From Paracoccaceae bacterium (GTDB taxonomy: Bacteria; Pseudomonadota; Alphaproteobacteria; Rhodobacterales; Rhodobacteraceae): a stretch of DNA of 7,335 nucleotides. Of this stretch, positions 1 through 6,367 are shown piece after piece. The translations under genes were made by a program, and so were the position numbers. Every line of letters starts with the position of its first letter. Within the stretch, counting starts at the first letter, position 1. The notes below the pieces were generated by a model. That model was not told the DNA's origin. It was given only the letters and a program-made list of their open reading frames with translations, and did not search any database. The stretch lies in contig SBFT01000078.1 in the NCBI GenBank assembly GCA_006227805.1, positions 1 through 7,335 of the forward strand. Direction: 5' to 3'.

Positions 1-620
1 CCCGCCAGCGCGCGCGTCTCGATCACGCGGGTCTTGTTCAGCTGGTTGATCTGGCGTTGCAGCATCGGGATCAGCCAGGCCTGCAGCGGGATCAGAGCGA
101 TCGCGGCCAGCCCGAACCAGACCGATTGCAGGAAGAGAAAGGTCAGGATGGTCAGCATCTGGCCCGCAAGGAACACCGGCTGCGCCACCGCATCGCCCAT
201 GAGGCCGCCCATCGGCTCGGCCTCGGAGGTGACCATGGCCACCAGTTCGCCCTGGCTGGTGCTGCGGAAATAGGGCTTGGGGAAGCGCAGCATCCGGCTG
301 ATCAGCGTATAGCGGAACCGGCGCAGCATCCGTTCCGACAAGATGCCCTTCATCGTGTTCAGCCGCATCTTCATCAGGCCGCCGACCAGAACCGCGCCCA
401 GGAAGGCGAGGCACAGAAGCAGCAGGTATTCGACCTGGCTGAAGGTCCAGCCATAGACATCGACCTGCGGGCTGTCCGCCTGGATCGCGTCGTTGATGAT
501 CAGCTTGGGCAGTTCGAGCGAGGCATAGAGGAATGGAAACGTGGCCAGCGTCACCAGCAGAAGGACGATCTGCTGGCGCTTCGAATGCTTCCAGATGAAC
601 GAAAAGAGGGTGGGTTCCAT
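1..620 (-). CDS. ABC exporter-type transporter, N-terminal transmembrane domain (partial, runs off left edge)
   Basis: The first 206 residues of a membrane protein are visible; the rest lies beyond base 1. It begins MEPTLFSFIWKHSKRQQ. Hydrophobic segments lie at about residues 18-34, 64-84, 146-165 and 167-186. Between the second and third is an amphipathic stretch, residues 97-145, containing YTLISRMLRFP and SQGELVAMV. That arrangement (R-x-L-x-F-P, then a short GE motif) is typical of type I ABC exporter membrane domains, whose nucleotide-binding domain normally follows at the C-terminus; here it would lie off-window, so no Walker motif can be checked. I chose the ATG at 618-620 because, from memory, related alphaproteobacterial proteins start with ME-x-x-x-F. 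An in-frame ATG at 630-632 would add MRAV. Neither has a good ribosome binding site. It is divergent from ilvD. The substrate is unknown. The family call is confident, the exact subfamily is not. Confidence 0.85.
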   Translation of the reverse strand, partial: MEPTLFSFIWKHSKRQQIVLLLVTLATFPFLYASLELPKLIINDAIQADSPQVDVYGWTFSQVEYLLLLCLAFLGAVLVGGLMKMRLNTMKGILSERMLRRFRYTLISRMLRFPKPYFRSTSQGELVAMVTSEAEPMGGLMGDAVAQPVFLAGQMLTILTFLFLQSVWFGLAAIALIPLQAWLIPMLQRQINQLNKTRVIETRALA

Positions 621-733
621 GACTGCCCGCATGTTGCCCGGTCCGGGCGCGATTTCCCCGCGGCCGCAGGGGCGGTCGGGTCCTGACGACAAACGGTATG
701 GTTGCGGACCTGCGATTACAAGGCGCGCGCCCT

Positions 734-764
734 GTTCGCAGGCGCACGCCATCCGTTCGCAGGC
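734..764. repeat. Two direct copies of GTTCGCAGGC, 21-base period
   Basis: The decamer GTTCGCAGGC occurs at 734-743 and again, identically, at 755-764. The start-to-start spacing of 21 bases is about two helical turns, so both copies would face the same side of the DNA. The pair lies between the divergent ABC and ilvD genes, a place where a regulator could act on one or both. The repeat is seen directly; a role as an operator is inference, and in GC-rich DNA a chance duplication is possible. Confidence 0.45.
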
Positions 765-865
765 CCGGCGGCCGCGCCGTCATGACCCGCCTTGCCCCGG
801 AATTCGTCCCAAGGTTCTCACTTGTGCCCTGATTTGCCGCCGTTTATTGCGGAAGGCGCAAAGCC

Positions 866-873
866 AGGGGAGG
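866..873 (+). promoter_or_regulatory. Ribosome binding site of ilvD
   Basis: AGGGGAGG ends seven bases before the ATG at 881. It is a strong Shine-Dalgarno match and fixes the ilvD start at 881. Confidence 0.85.
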
Positions 874-880
874 TCCGCCG

Positions 881-2644
881 ATGCTCAAGTCCAAGTTCGA
901 CAAGTCGAAACTGCCCAGCCGCCATGTGACCGAAGGGCCCGAACGCGCGCCGCACCGGTCCTATTACTACGCGATGGGCATGACCGAGGCCGAGATTCAC
1001 CAGCCTCTTGTCGGTGTCGCCACCTGCTGGAACGAGGCCGCACCCTGCAACATCGCGCTGAACCGCCAGGCCCAGGCCGTCAAGCGCGGCGTCAAGGAAG
1101 CGCATGGCACGCCGCGCGAATTCACCACGATCACCGTCACCGACGGCATCGCGATGGGGCACGAGGGGATGCGGTCCTCGCTGCCTTCGCGCGAGGCGAT
1201 CGCGGATACGGTCGAGCTGACCATGCGCGGCCATTGCTATGACGCGATCGTGGGCCTTGCGGGCTGCGACAAGTCGCTGCCGGGCATGATGATGGCGATG
1301 GTGCGCCTGAACGTGCCGTCGGTCTTCATCTATGGCGGCTCGATCCTGCCGGGCCGGGCGCCCAGGGTGGCCGAAGTGCCGGAAGAATACCTCAACCGCG
1401 ACCTGACCGTGCAGGACATGTTCGAAGCCGTCGGCCGCCACCAGGCGGGCGGACTGTCGGACAAGGCGCTGGACGTGCTGGAACGCATCGCCTGCCCCAG
1501 CGCGGGCGCCTGCGGCGGCCAGTTCACCGCCAACACCATGGCCTGCGTCTCGGAAGCGGTGGGTCTTGCGCTGATGAACTCGTCCGGCGCGCCCGCCCCC
1601 TACGAGAGCCGCGACCAGTATGGCGAGGCCTCGGGCCGCGCGGTGATGACGCTGATCGAGAAGAACATCCGCGCGCGCGATATCGTCACGCTGAAATCTC
1701 TGCAGAACGCCGCGCGGGTCGTCGCCTGCACCGGCGGGTCGACCAATGCGGGCCTGCACCTGCCCGCCATCGCCCATGAGGCGGGGATCGACTTCTTCCT
1801 GGACGATGTCTGCGAGATCTTCCGCGACACGCCCTATTTCGTCGACCTCAAGCCCGGCGGCCAATACGTGGCCAAGGACCTCTACGAGGCGGGCGGCGTG
1901 CCGGTCGTGATGAAGGAATTGCGCAAGGCGGGCCTGATCCACGAGGATTGCATGACCGCCTCGGGCCGCACCATCGGCGAGGAACTCGACCTCATCGACC
2001 GCGAGGCCGATGGCCGCGTCATCCACCCGATTTCGAACCCGATCACGAAGACGGGCGGTGTCGTCGGCCTGAAGGGGAACCTCGCCCCCGAAGGCGCCAT
2101 CGTGAAGGTGGCGGGCATCGCCGCGGCGGACCAGGTCTTCACCGGCCCCGCGCGTGTCTTCGAATGCGAACAGGACGCCTTCGAAGCCGTCCAGAAGCGC
2201 GCCTACCGGGAAGGCGAGGTGATCGTCATCCGCAACGAAGGCCCCGCCGGCGGCCCCGGAATGCGCGAGATGCTGGCCACCACCGCCGCCCTGTCCGGTC
2301 AGGGCATGGGCAAGAAGGTGGCGCTGATCACCGACGGGCGCTTCTCGGGGGCGACGCGCGGCTTCTGCGTGGGCCATGTGGGACCCGAAGCGGCGCATGG
2401 CGGCCCCATCGCCCTGGTGCGCGACGGCGACATGATCACCATCGACGCCATCAAGGGCGAGCTTTCGGTGGCGCTGTCCGAGGAAGAGCTGACGGCGCGC
2501 CGCGCCGAGTGGAAAGGCCCGCGCGACACGATCTATGCCAGCGGCGCGATCTGGAAATACGCCCAGGTCGTCGGCGCGACCTACAAGGGCGCGGTCACGC
2601 ATCCCGGCGGCAAGGCCGAGAAGCATGAGTACATGGACCTCTAA
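881..2644 (+). CDS. ilvD: Dihydroxy-acid dehydratase (EC 4.2.1.9), [2Fe-2S] type
   Basis: This 587-residue cytoplasmic enzyme dehydrates 2,3-dihydroxyisovalerate and 2,3-dihydroxy-3-methylvalerate to the 2-keto acid precursors of valine/leucine and isoleucine. Both family signatures are intact: CDKSLPGMMMA at residues 129-139 and ALITDGRFSGAT at 481-492. Likely cluster ligands are Cys56 (in NEAAPCN), Cys129 (GCDK) and Cys211 (SAGACGGQF). The first cysteine is absent from E. coli IlvD, which has a [4Fe-4S] cluster, but present in the more oxygen-tolerant plant and mycobacterial [2Fe-2S] type. Asp88 (TDGIAMGH), Asp130 and Glu463 (GPGMREM) fit the Mg2+ ligands. Lys131 fits the carboxylated lysine and Ser489 the catalytic base. 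The length is normal for the family, and the start at 881 has a strong ribosome binding site. The 3' end overlaps the next gene by 20 bases, suggesting co-transcription. Sugar-acid dehydratases of the same superfamily are the main alternative, but the near-complete match to IlvD makes this unlikely. Confidence 0.96.
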   Translation: MLKSKFDKSKLPSRHVTEGPERAPHRSYYYAMGMTEAEIHQPLVGVATCWNEAAPCNIALNRQAQAVKRGVKEAHGTPREFTTITVTDGIAMGHEGMRSSLPSREAIADTVELTMRGHCYDAIVGLAGCDKSLPGMMMAMVRLNVPSVFIYGGSILPGRAPRVAEVPEEYLNRDLTVQDMFEAVGRHQAGGLSDKALDVLERIACPSAGACGGQFTANTMACVSEAVGLALMNSSGAPAPYESRDQYGEASGRAVMTLIEKNIRARDIVTLKSLQNAARVVACTGGSTNAGLHLPAIAHEAGIDFFLDDVCEIFRDTPYFVDLKPGGQYVAKDLYEAGGVPVVMKELRKAGLIHEDCMTASGRTIGEELDLIDREADGRVIHPISNPITKTGGVVGLKGNLAPEGAIVKVAGIAAADQVFTGPARVFECEQDAFEAVQKRAYREGEVIVIRNEGPAGGPGMREMLATTAALSGQGMGKKVALITDGRFSGATRGFCVGHVGPEAAHGGPIALVRDGDMITIDAIKGELSVALSEEELTARRAEWKGPRDTIYASGAIWKYAQVVGATYKGAVTHPGGKAEKHEYMDL

Positions 2645-3239
2645 GCCCGCGTCGGCCGGTCTGATCCTGTCGCTGGCGCTGGTCGCGGGCTGCGACCTGG
2701 CGCCGGGCATGGGACCCGCGTCCCGAGGCAAGGCGATGACGCAGGCGGCGCTGGCCGAGGGCGCCGTCGTCGTCGCCATGCCCTTCGGCTATTGCATCGA
2801 TCCGCGCAGCATCCGCCGCGACTTTGCCATGGCGGCGCGCTGCGACCTCCTGGGCGTCGACGGGCCTGTCGCCGCGGGCCAGCCCGTGGCGATCCTGACG
2901 GCGGCGACGGCGGCGATCGCGCAGGGCGCTGCCACGCCCGACCCCGAGACGCTGGCCGCAAGCATCGAGGATGCGCAGGTCCTGCAGAAGGGCGTCCGCG
3001 ACGGCTTTCCGATGATCCAGGTCGCCGCACGGCGCGCCCCGGTCGATGGGCTGTCGGACCGGCACTGGCGCACGGCCTTCGTCGCGGGCGGGCAGATCGT
3101 GGCCCTGGCTCTCTATGCCCCGCAAGGCAGCGAGGCGCTGGGACCGGAGGGCACCTTCCTGCTGGCCGACGCCGCCCGGGCGACGCGCGAGGCGACGACC
3201 GTGCGCCTGCCCGCAGCCAGGGCCAGGACCGCAAACTGA
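2625..3239 (+). CDS. Putative lipoprotein of unknown function downstream of ilvD
   Basis: This is a 204-residue protein with a lipoprotein signal peptide: Lys7, a hydrophobic core at residues 11-22, and the lipobox VAGC with Cys23 as the lipidated residue. Asp24 at position +2 would favour inner-membrane retention under the E. coli Lol rule, which may not hold in alphaproteobacteria. The mature part has GYCIDP at 55-60 and ARCDLLG at 71-77. Cys57 and Cys73 could form a periplasmic disulfide. An alanine-rich stretch (83-103) and a mixed C-terminal half follow, with no catalytic motif I recognise. I chose the ATG at 2625 because it places the signal peptide at the N-terminus; an in-frame ATG 90 bases upstream only adds a basic, non-signal stretch inside ilvD. 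It overlaps ilvD by 20 bases and has only a weak ribosome binding site, so translational coupling is plausible. I recall similar GYCID-containing lipoproteins in Rhodobacteraceae but can assign no function. Confidence 0.82.
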   Translation: MSTWTSKPASAGLILSLALVAGCDLAPGMGPASRGKAMTQAALAEGAVVVAMPFGYCIDPRSIRRDFAMAARCDLLGVDGPVAAGQPVAILTAATAAIAQGAATPDPETLAASIEDAQVLQKGVRDGFPMIQVAARRAPVDGLSDRHWRTAFVAGGQIVALALYAPQGSEALGPEGTFLLADAARATREATTVRLPAARARTAN

Positions 3240-3334
3240 CCGGGATCGCAGCGGGACGACACCGGTTTCGGTTCTTTCTTTCGAAACGATTTCGATAGAT
3301 TGTCGCAACAAGGGAAACAACAGGCAGCGCAACC
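3240..3334 (+). promoter_or_regulatory. AT-richer gap with a dyad; likely promoter region for the next two genes
   Basis: This 95-base gap contains a clearly AT-richer stretch (about 3265-3320) between GC-rich genes. Inside it is the dyad TCGAAA-CGA-TTTCGA at 3281-3295 (six-base arms, three-base centre). An overlapping alternative pairs GTTTCG (3265-3270) with CGAAAC (3282-3287). A weak promoter-like pair is TTTCTT at 3275-3280 and TAGATT at 3296-3301. There is no T run after either hairpin, so an intrinsic terminator is less likely than a promoter or operator. The gene at 3335 has only a weak ribosome binding site (AGGCAG at 3322-3327). Confidence 0.4.
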
Positions 3335-4108
3335 ATGGCGGAACGCTTCGCGGGCATCCTCGACCGCCTCCTGCATCAGGCGGCCTTGCGCCGCTGGCAG
3401 CTGGCGGCGCGCTGGATCAGGTCCAGCGACCCCGCGACGCAGCGGCGCCTGCGCTATCGCGCGCGCCAGTTGCGCGGTTTCCTGAACGAGGTGATCTTCA
3501 CCGCCGACGAAAATCTGGCCCTGCCGGTCGTCGGATCGAACGCCTTTCCCCGGCCCTTCGGCACCGACTGGGCGTGGCGGCCGGAAGTGTGGCGCGCCGC
3601 GCTGCCGTCGAAGGGGATGTCATCGGTCCAGACCAGGTCGATGCTGGGGCGCGAGGTGACGTTGTTCCACGACTGCGCCCGATCCGAACTGACCCTGCGC
3701 CAGTTGCGCAACCATCGCGAAACCGACCTGGCGCCCTATGGGCTGCGGCTCGATGTCTTCAACTTCGACGGGTCCTTCCTGTCGCTGGTGATCGATCTGC
3801 CGCCCGAGGCGGTCCGGGGACTGAGGAAGGATCACCTCTTGCGCATGGACACGATCATCGACACCGAAAAGGGGATCGAGATCTTCGCCCGGCTGAACGT
3901 CCGTCACGGACCCAACACCGAACAGATCGTGCGCGAATTGCCGATGAACGGGGACAAGATCATGGTCGAATTCGACCTGGCCTATTCCAACCTGAACGAA
4001 AAGCGGGTCGAGAAGGCCTGGATCGACCTGATCTTCGAAGGCCCGGAAATGAACCAGATCACGCTGCGCGACCTGACCTTCTCGCGGTCGCTGCGGGCGT
4101 CAATGTAG
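3335..4108 (+). CDS. DUF6478-like family protein, function unknown
   Basis: This 257-residue protein has no signal peptide and no membrane segment. Residues 1-50 are basic and helical (LRRWQLAARWIRS, QRRLRYRARQLRGF). Next comes a conserved-looking block with LPVVGSNAFPRP (63-74) and DWAWRPEVW (78-86). The rest alternates short hydrophobic strands with charged residues: REVTLFHD, LRLDVFNFDGSFLSLVIDLP, IEIFARLNVRHG, IMVEFDLAYSNL, VEKAWIDLIFEG and ITLRDLTFSRS. This looks like a beta-sandwich, possibly of the carbohydrate- or ligand-binding kind, but that is inference from the strand pattern. From memory the GSNA / DWAWRPE pattern matches DUF6478, found mainly in Rhodobacteraceae; I could not check this. 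No catalytic residues are evident. The 122-residue gene starts 14 bases downstream and is probably in the same operon. The first ATG of the frame gives the start, since the region just upstream is AT-richer and non-coding in character. Confidence 0.8.
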   Translation: MAERFAGILDRLLHQAALRRWQLAARWIRSSDPATQRRLRYRARQLRGFLNEVIFTADENLALPVVGSNAFPRPFGTDWAWRPEVWRAALPSKGMSSVQTRSMLGREVTLFHDCARSELTLRQLRNHRETDLAPYGLRLDVFNFDGSFLSLVIDLPPEAVRGLRKDHLLRMDTIIDTEKGIEIFARLNVRHGPNTEQIVRELPMNGDKIMVEFDLAYSNLNEKRVEKAWIDLIFEGPEMNQITLRDLTFSRSLRASM

Positions 4109-4122
4109 GTGGGTGCCGGGAC

Positions 4123-4491
4123 ATGTTCGAACTGACCAAGATCGCCCTGACGGAAGGTGTCTGGCAAGGCGTCCTGACCCGGATCGAGGGTGCGGCCGAG
4201 CCCCGGATCGATGTGCGGCACCTCGATCGTCCGGTCAAGGGTGTCACGCTGCAGGCTGACGGCGGGGGCGGGCGCTGGATGCTGCGCATCCCGATCCCTG
4301 CGGTGGCGATCGCGGACGGCGTCCAGACCTTCACGATCCGCGAGGCCGAGACCGATACCGACCTGGGCTCGTTCACCCTGATCGCGGGCGAGGCACTGGC
4401 CGACGACATCCGGGCCGAGGTCGACCTGCTGCGCGCCGAACTGGACATGCTGAAGCGCGCCTTCCGCCGGCATTGTCTGGAGACGCGCTAA
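4123..4491 (+). CDS. 122-residue protein with C-terminal coiled coil, function unknown
   Basis: This is a small cytoplasmic-looking protein with no signal peptide or membrane segment. Residues 1-90 contain short strands (EGVWQGVLTRI, PRIDVRHLDRP, VKGVTLQADG, RWMLRIPIP, VQTFTIREA, GSFTLIAGE) and read as a beta-rich domain. Residues 91-117 (ALADDIRAEVDLLRAELDML and the basic KRAFRRH that follows) form a heptad-like amphipathic helix, probably an oligomerising coiled coil. I chose the ATG at 4123 because it follows the previous stop by 14 bases. The frame stays open far upstream to 3046, but that part lies across the lipoprotein and DUF6478-like genes and is arginine/proline-rich shadow sequence. 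The ribosome binding site is weak. The 3' end, including the stop codon, lies in an imperfect 26-base tandem duplication. Its partner is probably the upstream 257-residue protein. I recall similar short proteins in related genomes but know no function. Confidence 0.75.
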   Translation: MFELTKIALTEGVWQGVLTRIEGAAEPRIDVRHLDRPVKGVTLQADGGGGRWMLRIPIPAVAIADGVQTFTIREAETDTDLGSFTLIAGEALADDIRAEVDLLRAELDMLKRAFRRHCLETR

Positions 4492-4525
4492 CGCGCCGGG
4501 GCCTGGAGACGCGCCGACGCGCGGA
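4477..4525. repeat. Imperfect 26-base tandem duplication across a stop codon
   Basis: CTGGAGACGCGC occurs at 4477-4488 and again at 4503-4514. The match continues with a few substitutions (TAACGCGC against CGACGCGC) to about 4499/4525. Copy one contains the last codons (LETR) and the TAA stop of the 122-residue gene. Copy two fills most of the 37-base gap between the two convergent genes. Each copy can form a short GCGC stem, but no T run follows, so no intrinsic terminator is apparent for either convergent gene. Confidence 0.6.
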
Positions 4526-4528
4526 GGA

Positions 4529-6307
4529 TCAGAGCGGCACGAAGATGATCGCGCCACCCAGCGCGATCAGGCCCAGACGGGGCAGAAGCCCCCGAACGCC
4601 GATCAGCCCGTAGGAGATCGCCGTCAGCCCGGCCGCGATGCGCAGGAAGGCCCAGGCCGCCCCGCCCGGTTCGGTGGCGACGCGGATCACGTCGGGGTTC
4701 GCGATCATGCCCAGCGGAATGATGTAGAGGCCGACGCCCAGCGCCATCGCCGTCAGCGCCACGCGCAGCCAATCCTCGCGCACCATGCCCGCGGCGATGA
4801 AGACGGCGCCGCAGACCGGTGGCGTGATCGTCGACAGAAGCGCATACCAGAAGACGAAGAGATGCGCCTGGAGGGGTTCCAGCCCCAGTTGGATCAGCGC
4901 GGGCCCCGCGACCGAGACGCAGATCACGTAGGCCGCGGTGGTCGGAACCTCCATCCCGAGGACAAGACAGGCGATGGCGGTCAGAAGAAGCGCGGGCCAG
5001 AGCATCCCCCCTGCCCCCGACAGGATCAGCGAGGTGATCTTCACCCCCAGCCCGGTGACCGACAGAACCCCGATGACGATGGAGGCGCAGAGGATGATCG
5101 ACGCGATCAGCGCGATCTGCCGCGCCGCGGTCAGAAGCGCGGTCTCGAACCGGCCCCAGGTCGCGCGCAGGTCGAAGCCCAGCCTGCGGTCGGTGAACAG
5201 CAGCATCGCGCCCGCGAGGATGGCAAGGCAGGCGGCGTATTGCGGCGTCACCTTCAGGCCGAACATCCCCCAGAGCAGAACCCCGAACGGCACCAGGAAG
5301 AAGGCCGAGGTGATGGCCACATCGCGCCAGCCGGGCCGGGCGTCGCGGTCGAGCCCCGGCAGGTCCGTGTGCCGCGCATAGGCGTTGATGCCGACCCAGA
5401 CCGCCAGGAAATAGAGGATCGCGGGCAGGATCGCCGCGGCCATGATACCGGTGTAGGGAACGCCCGTCAGTTCCACCATGACGAAGGCCCCCGCCCCCAT
5501 CAGGGGCGGCATGATCTGCCCGCCCGAGGAGGCCACCGCCTCGACCGCGCCGGCAAGGCGTCTGGGATAGCCGAGCTTCGTCATCGCAGGCAGCGTGATG
5601 GCCCCGGTCGAGGCCACGTTGGCCGAGGCCGAGCCCGAGATCGACCCGAAGAGCGCCGAGGAGATGACCGAGACCTTTGCCGCGCCCCCCGTCAGCCGCC
5701 CCGCCGCGGCGGCGGCCACGTTCATGAAGCCCTGCCCCGCCTCGCCTGCGTTGAGGACAGCGCCGAAGATCACGAAGATCGCGACCACCCCCACCGAGAC
5801 CGCGGTCAGGCTGCCCCAGATGCCGCCCTCGGCGATGGTCAGCGTGCCGAGAAAGCTTTTCAGCGGCGTGCCGGAATGGCCGAACTGGCCGGGGATGTGA
5901 TCGCCGAAGAAGGCATAGGCCAGCGCGAGGATCGCGACGATGGGCAGGGGCCAGCCGATGGCGCGGCGCGCGGCCTCGATCACGCAGACCAGAAGGACGA
6001 CGGCGACCCCGATCTGGAACCCGTTTTCGAGGAACCCGTACTGATCGCTCAGACGGTCATGGCTGACCGCCACCCAGAGCGACGCCGCCATCCCGAGGGC
6101 CGCGAAGACCATGCCCGACCACAATTGCCATCGCGTGCGCGCGGCGAAGACGAAGATCCAGGGCAGCACCAGCGTCATGTGCAGCGGCCGACTGACCAGG
6201 TTCGGCACCAGCCCCCAGAAGATCAGCCCGATATGGAACGCGACCGACACGGCCGCCAGCAGCAGCCAGAGCGGTTTGAACCGGATGGGAAGATCGTCGT
6301 GCAGCAT
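4529..6307 (-). CDS. TRAP transporter permease, TAXI-type 4TM/12TM (DctQM) fusion
   Basis: This 592-residue inner-membrane protein is the permease of a tripartite ATP-independent periplasmic (TRAP) transporter, driven by a Na+ or H+ gradient. The N-terminal part (residues 13-35, 42-56, 61-81, 98-116) is the small DctQ-like domain. From about residue 118 the large DctM-like domain follows, with hallmark segments SALFGSISGSASANVAS (217-233), SSGGQIMPPLMGAGAF (260-275), LGMEVPTTAAYVI (450-462) and TPPVCGAVFIAAG (495-507). These re-entrant-loop motifs are typical of the DctM family. The fusion form is usual when the partner is a TAXI binding protein, encoded just upstream (6368-7324). The ATG at 6305-6307 is the first possible start after the stop of that gene, which lies in the same frame 21 codons earlier. 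There is no recognisable ribosome binding site, and a hairpin precedes it. It converges on the 122-residue gene with a 37-base gap. The substrate is unknown. Confidence 0.95.
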   Translation of the reverse strand: MLHDDLPIRFKPLWLLLAAVSVAFHIGLIFWGLVPNLVSRPLHMTLVLPWIFVFAARTRWQLWSGMVFAALGMAASLWVAVSHDRLSDQYGFLENGFQIGVAVVLLVCVIEAARRAIGWPLPIVAILALAYAFFGDHIPGQFGHSGTPLKSFLGTLTIAEGGIWGSLTAVSVGVVAIFVIFGAVLNAGEAGQGFMNVAAAAAGRLTGGAAKVSVISSALFGSISGSASANVASTGAITLPAMTKLGYPRRLAGAVEAVASSGGQIMPPLMGAGAFVMVELTGVPYTGIMAAAILPAILYFLAVWVGINAYARHTDLPGLDRDARPGWRDVAITSAFFLVPFGVLLWGMFGLKVTPQYAACLAILAGAMLLFTDRRLGFDLRATWGRFETALLTAARQIALIASIILCASIVIGVLSVTGLGVKITSLILSGAGGMLWPALLLTAIACLVLGMEVPTTAAYVICVSVAGPALIQLGLEPLQAHLFVFWYALLSTITPPVCGAVFIAAGMVREDWLRVALTAMALGVGLYIIPLGMIANPDVIRVATEPGGAAWAFLRIAAGLTAISYGLIGVRGLLPRLGLIALGGAIIFVPL

Positions 6308-6318
6308 CGGACGGCCAT

Positions 6319-6348
6319 GAAAAGGGCCGGGCGCGGGTGCGCCCGGCC
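6319..6348 (-). terminator. GC hairpin plus short T run between the TAXI binding protein and permease genes
   Basis: A perfect 10-bp inverted repeat, GGCCGGGCGC (6325-6334) and GCGCCCGGCC (6339-6348), encloses a four-base loop. Read in the direction of the operon (minus strand) it is followed by CTTTTC (6324-6319), so it resembles a weak intrinsic terminator. It lies 19 bases after the binding-protein stop and 17 bases before the permease ATG. Partial termination or 3'-end protection of the binding-protein message would give more binding protein than permease, a known arrangement in binding-protein transport operons. The hairpin is seen directly; its action is inferred. Confidence 0.6.
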
Positions 6349-6367
6349 ATGTGTGGCGCTGGCGCGC

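Larger units (their letters stand above)
621..880. promoter_or_regulatory. Divergent intergenic region between the ABC gene and ilvD
   Basis: These 260 bases separate two divergent genes and should hold promoters for both. No strong sigma-70-like promoter stands out. A weak candidate for ilvD is TTGTGC at 822-827 with TTTATT at 843-848 (15-base spacer), so start-site assignment is speculative. The region also contains a 10-base direct repeat (734-764, listed separately) and a GC palindrome at 656-672. No leader peptide rich in Ile, Leu or Val followed by a terminator, as in classic ilv attenuation, is evident. No tRNA or other RNA gene is recognisable. Confidence 0.5.

Noticed and set aside
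656..672. GC palindrome around GCGGCCGC flanked by CCCC and AGGGG
   Set aside because: It lies in the probable 5' leader of the ABC gene, but short GC palindromes are common at this base composition and no T run or known motif accompanies it.
698..832. Short open frame (44 codons) in the ilvD leader, possibly an attenuation peptide
   Set aside because: No ribosome binding site, no run of Ile/Leu/Val codons, and no terminator/antiterminator fold seen after it. It also spans the decamer repeat, which explains its repeated VRR.
881..2644. IlvD-family gene as a sugar-acid dehydratase or phosphogluconate dehydratase (Edd)
   Set aside because: Length, N-terminus, cysteine pattern and both signatures match dihydroxy-acid dehydratase, and there are no sugar-acid genes nearby.
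818..2779. Very long minus-strand open frame (653 codons) opposite ilvD
   Set aside because: It is antisense to a complete ilvD with intact signatures. Its product is rich in Arg, Ala, His, Gly and Asp with no recognisable domain, as expected from GC-rich codon bias on the opposite strand.
3046..4122. Upstream extension of the 122-residue gene to a 481-codon frame
   Set aside because: The extension runs through the lipoprotein and DUF6478-like genes in another frame and is arginine/proline-rich. The ATG at 4123 fits the gene order.
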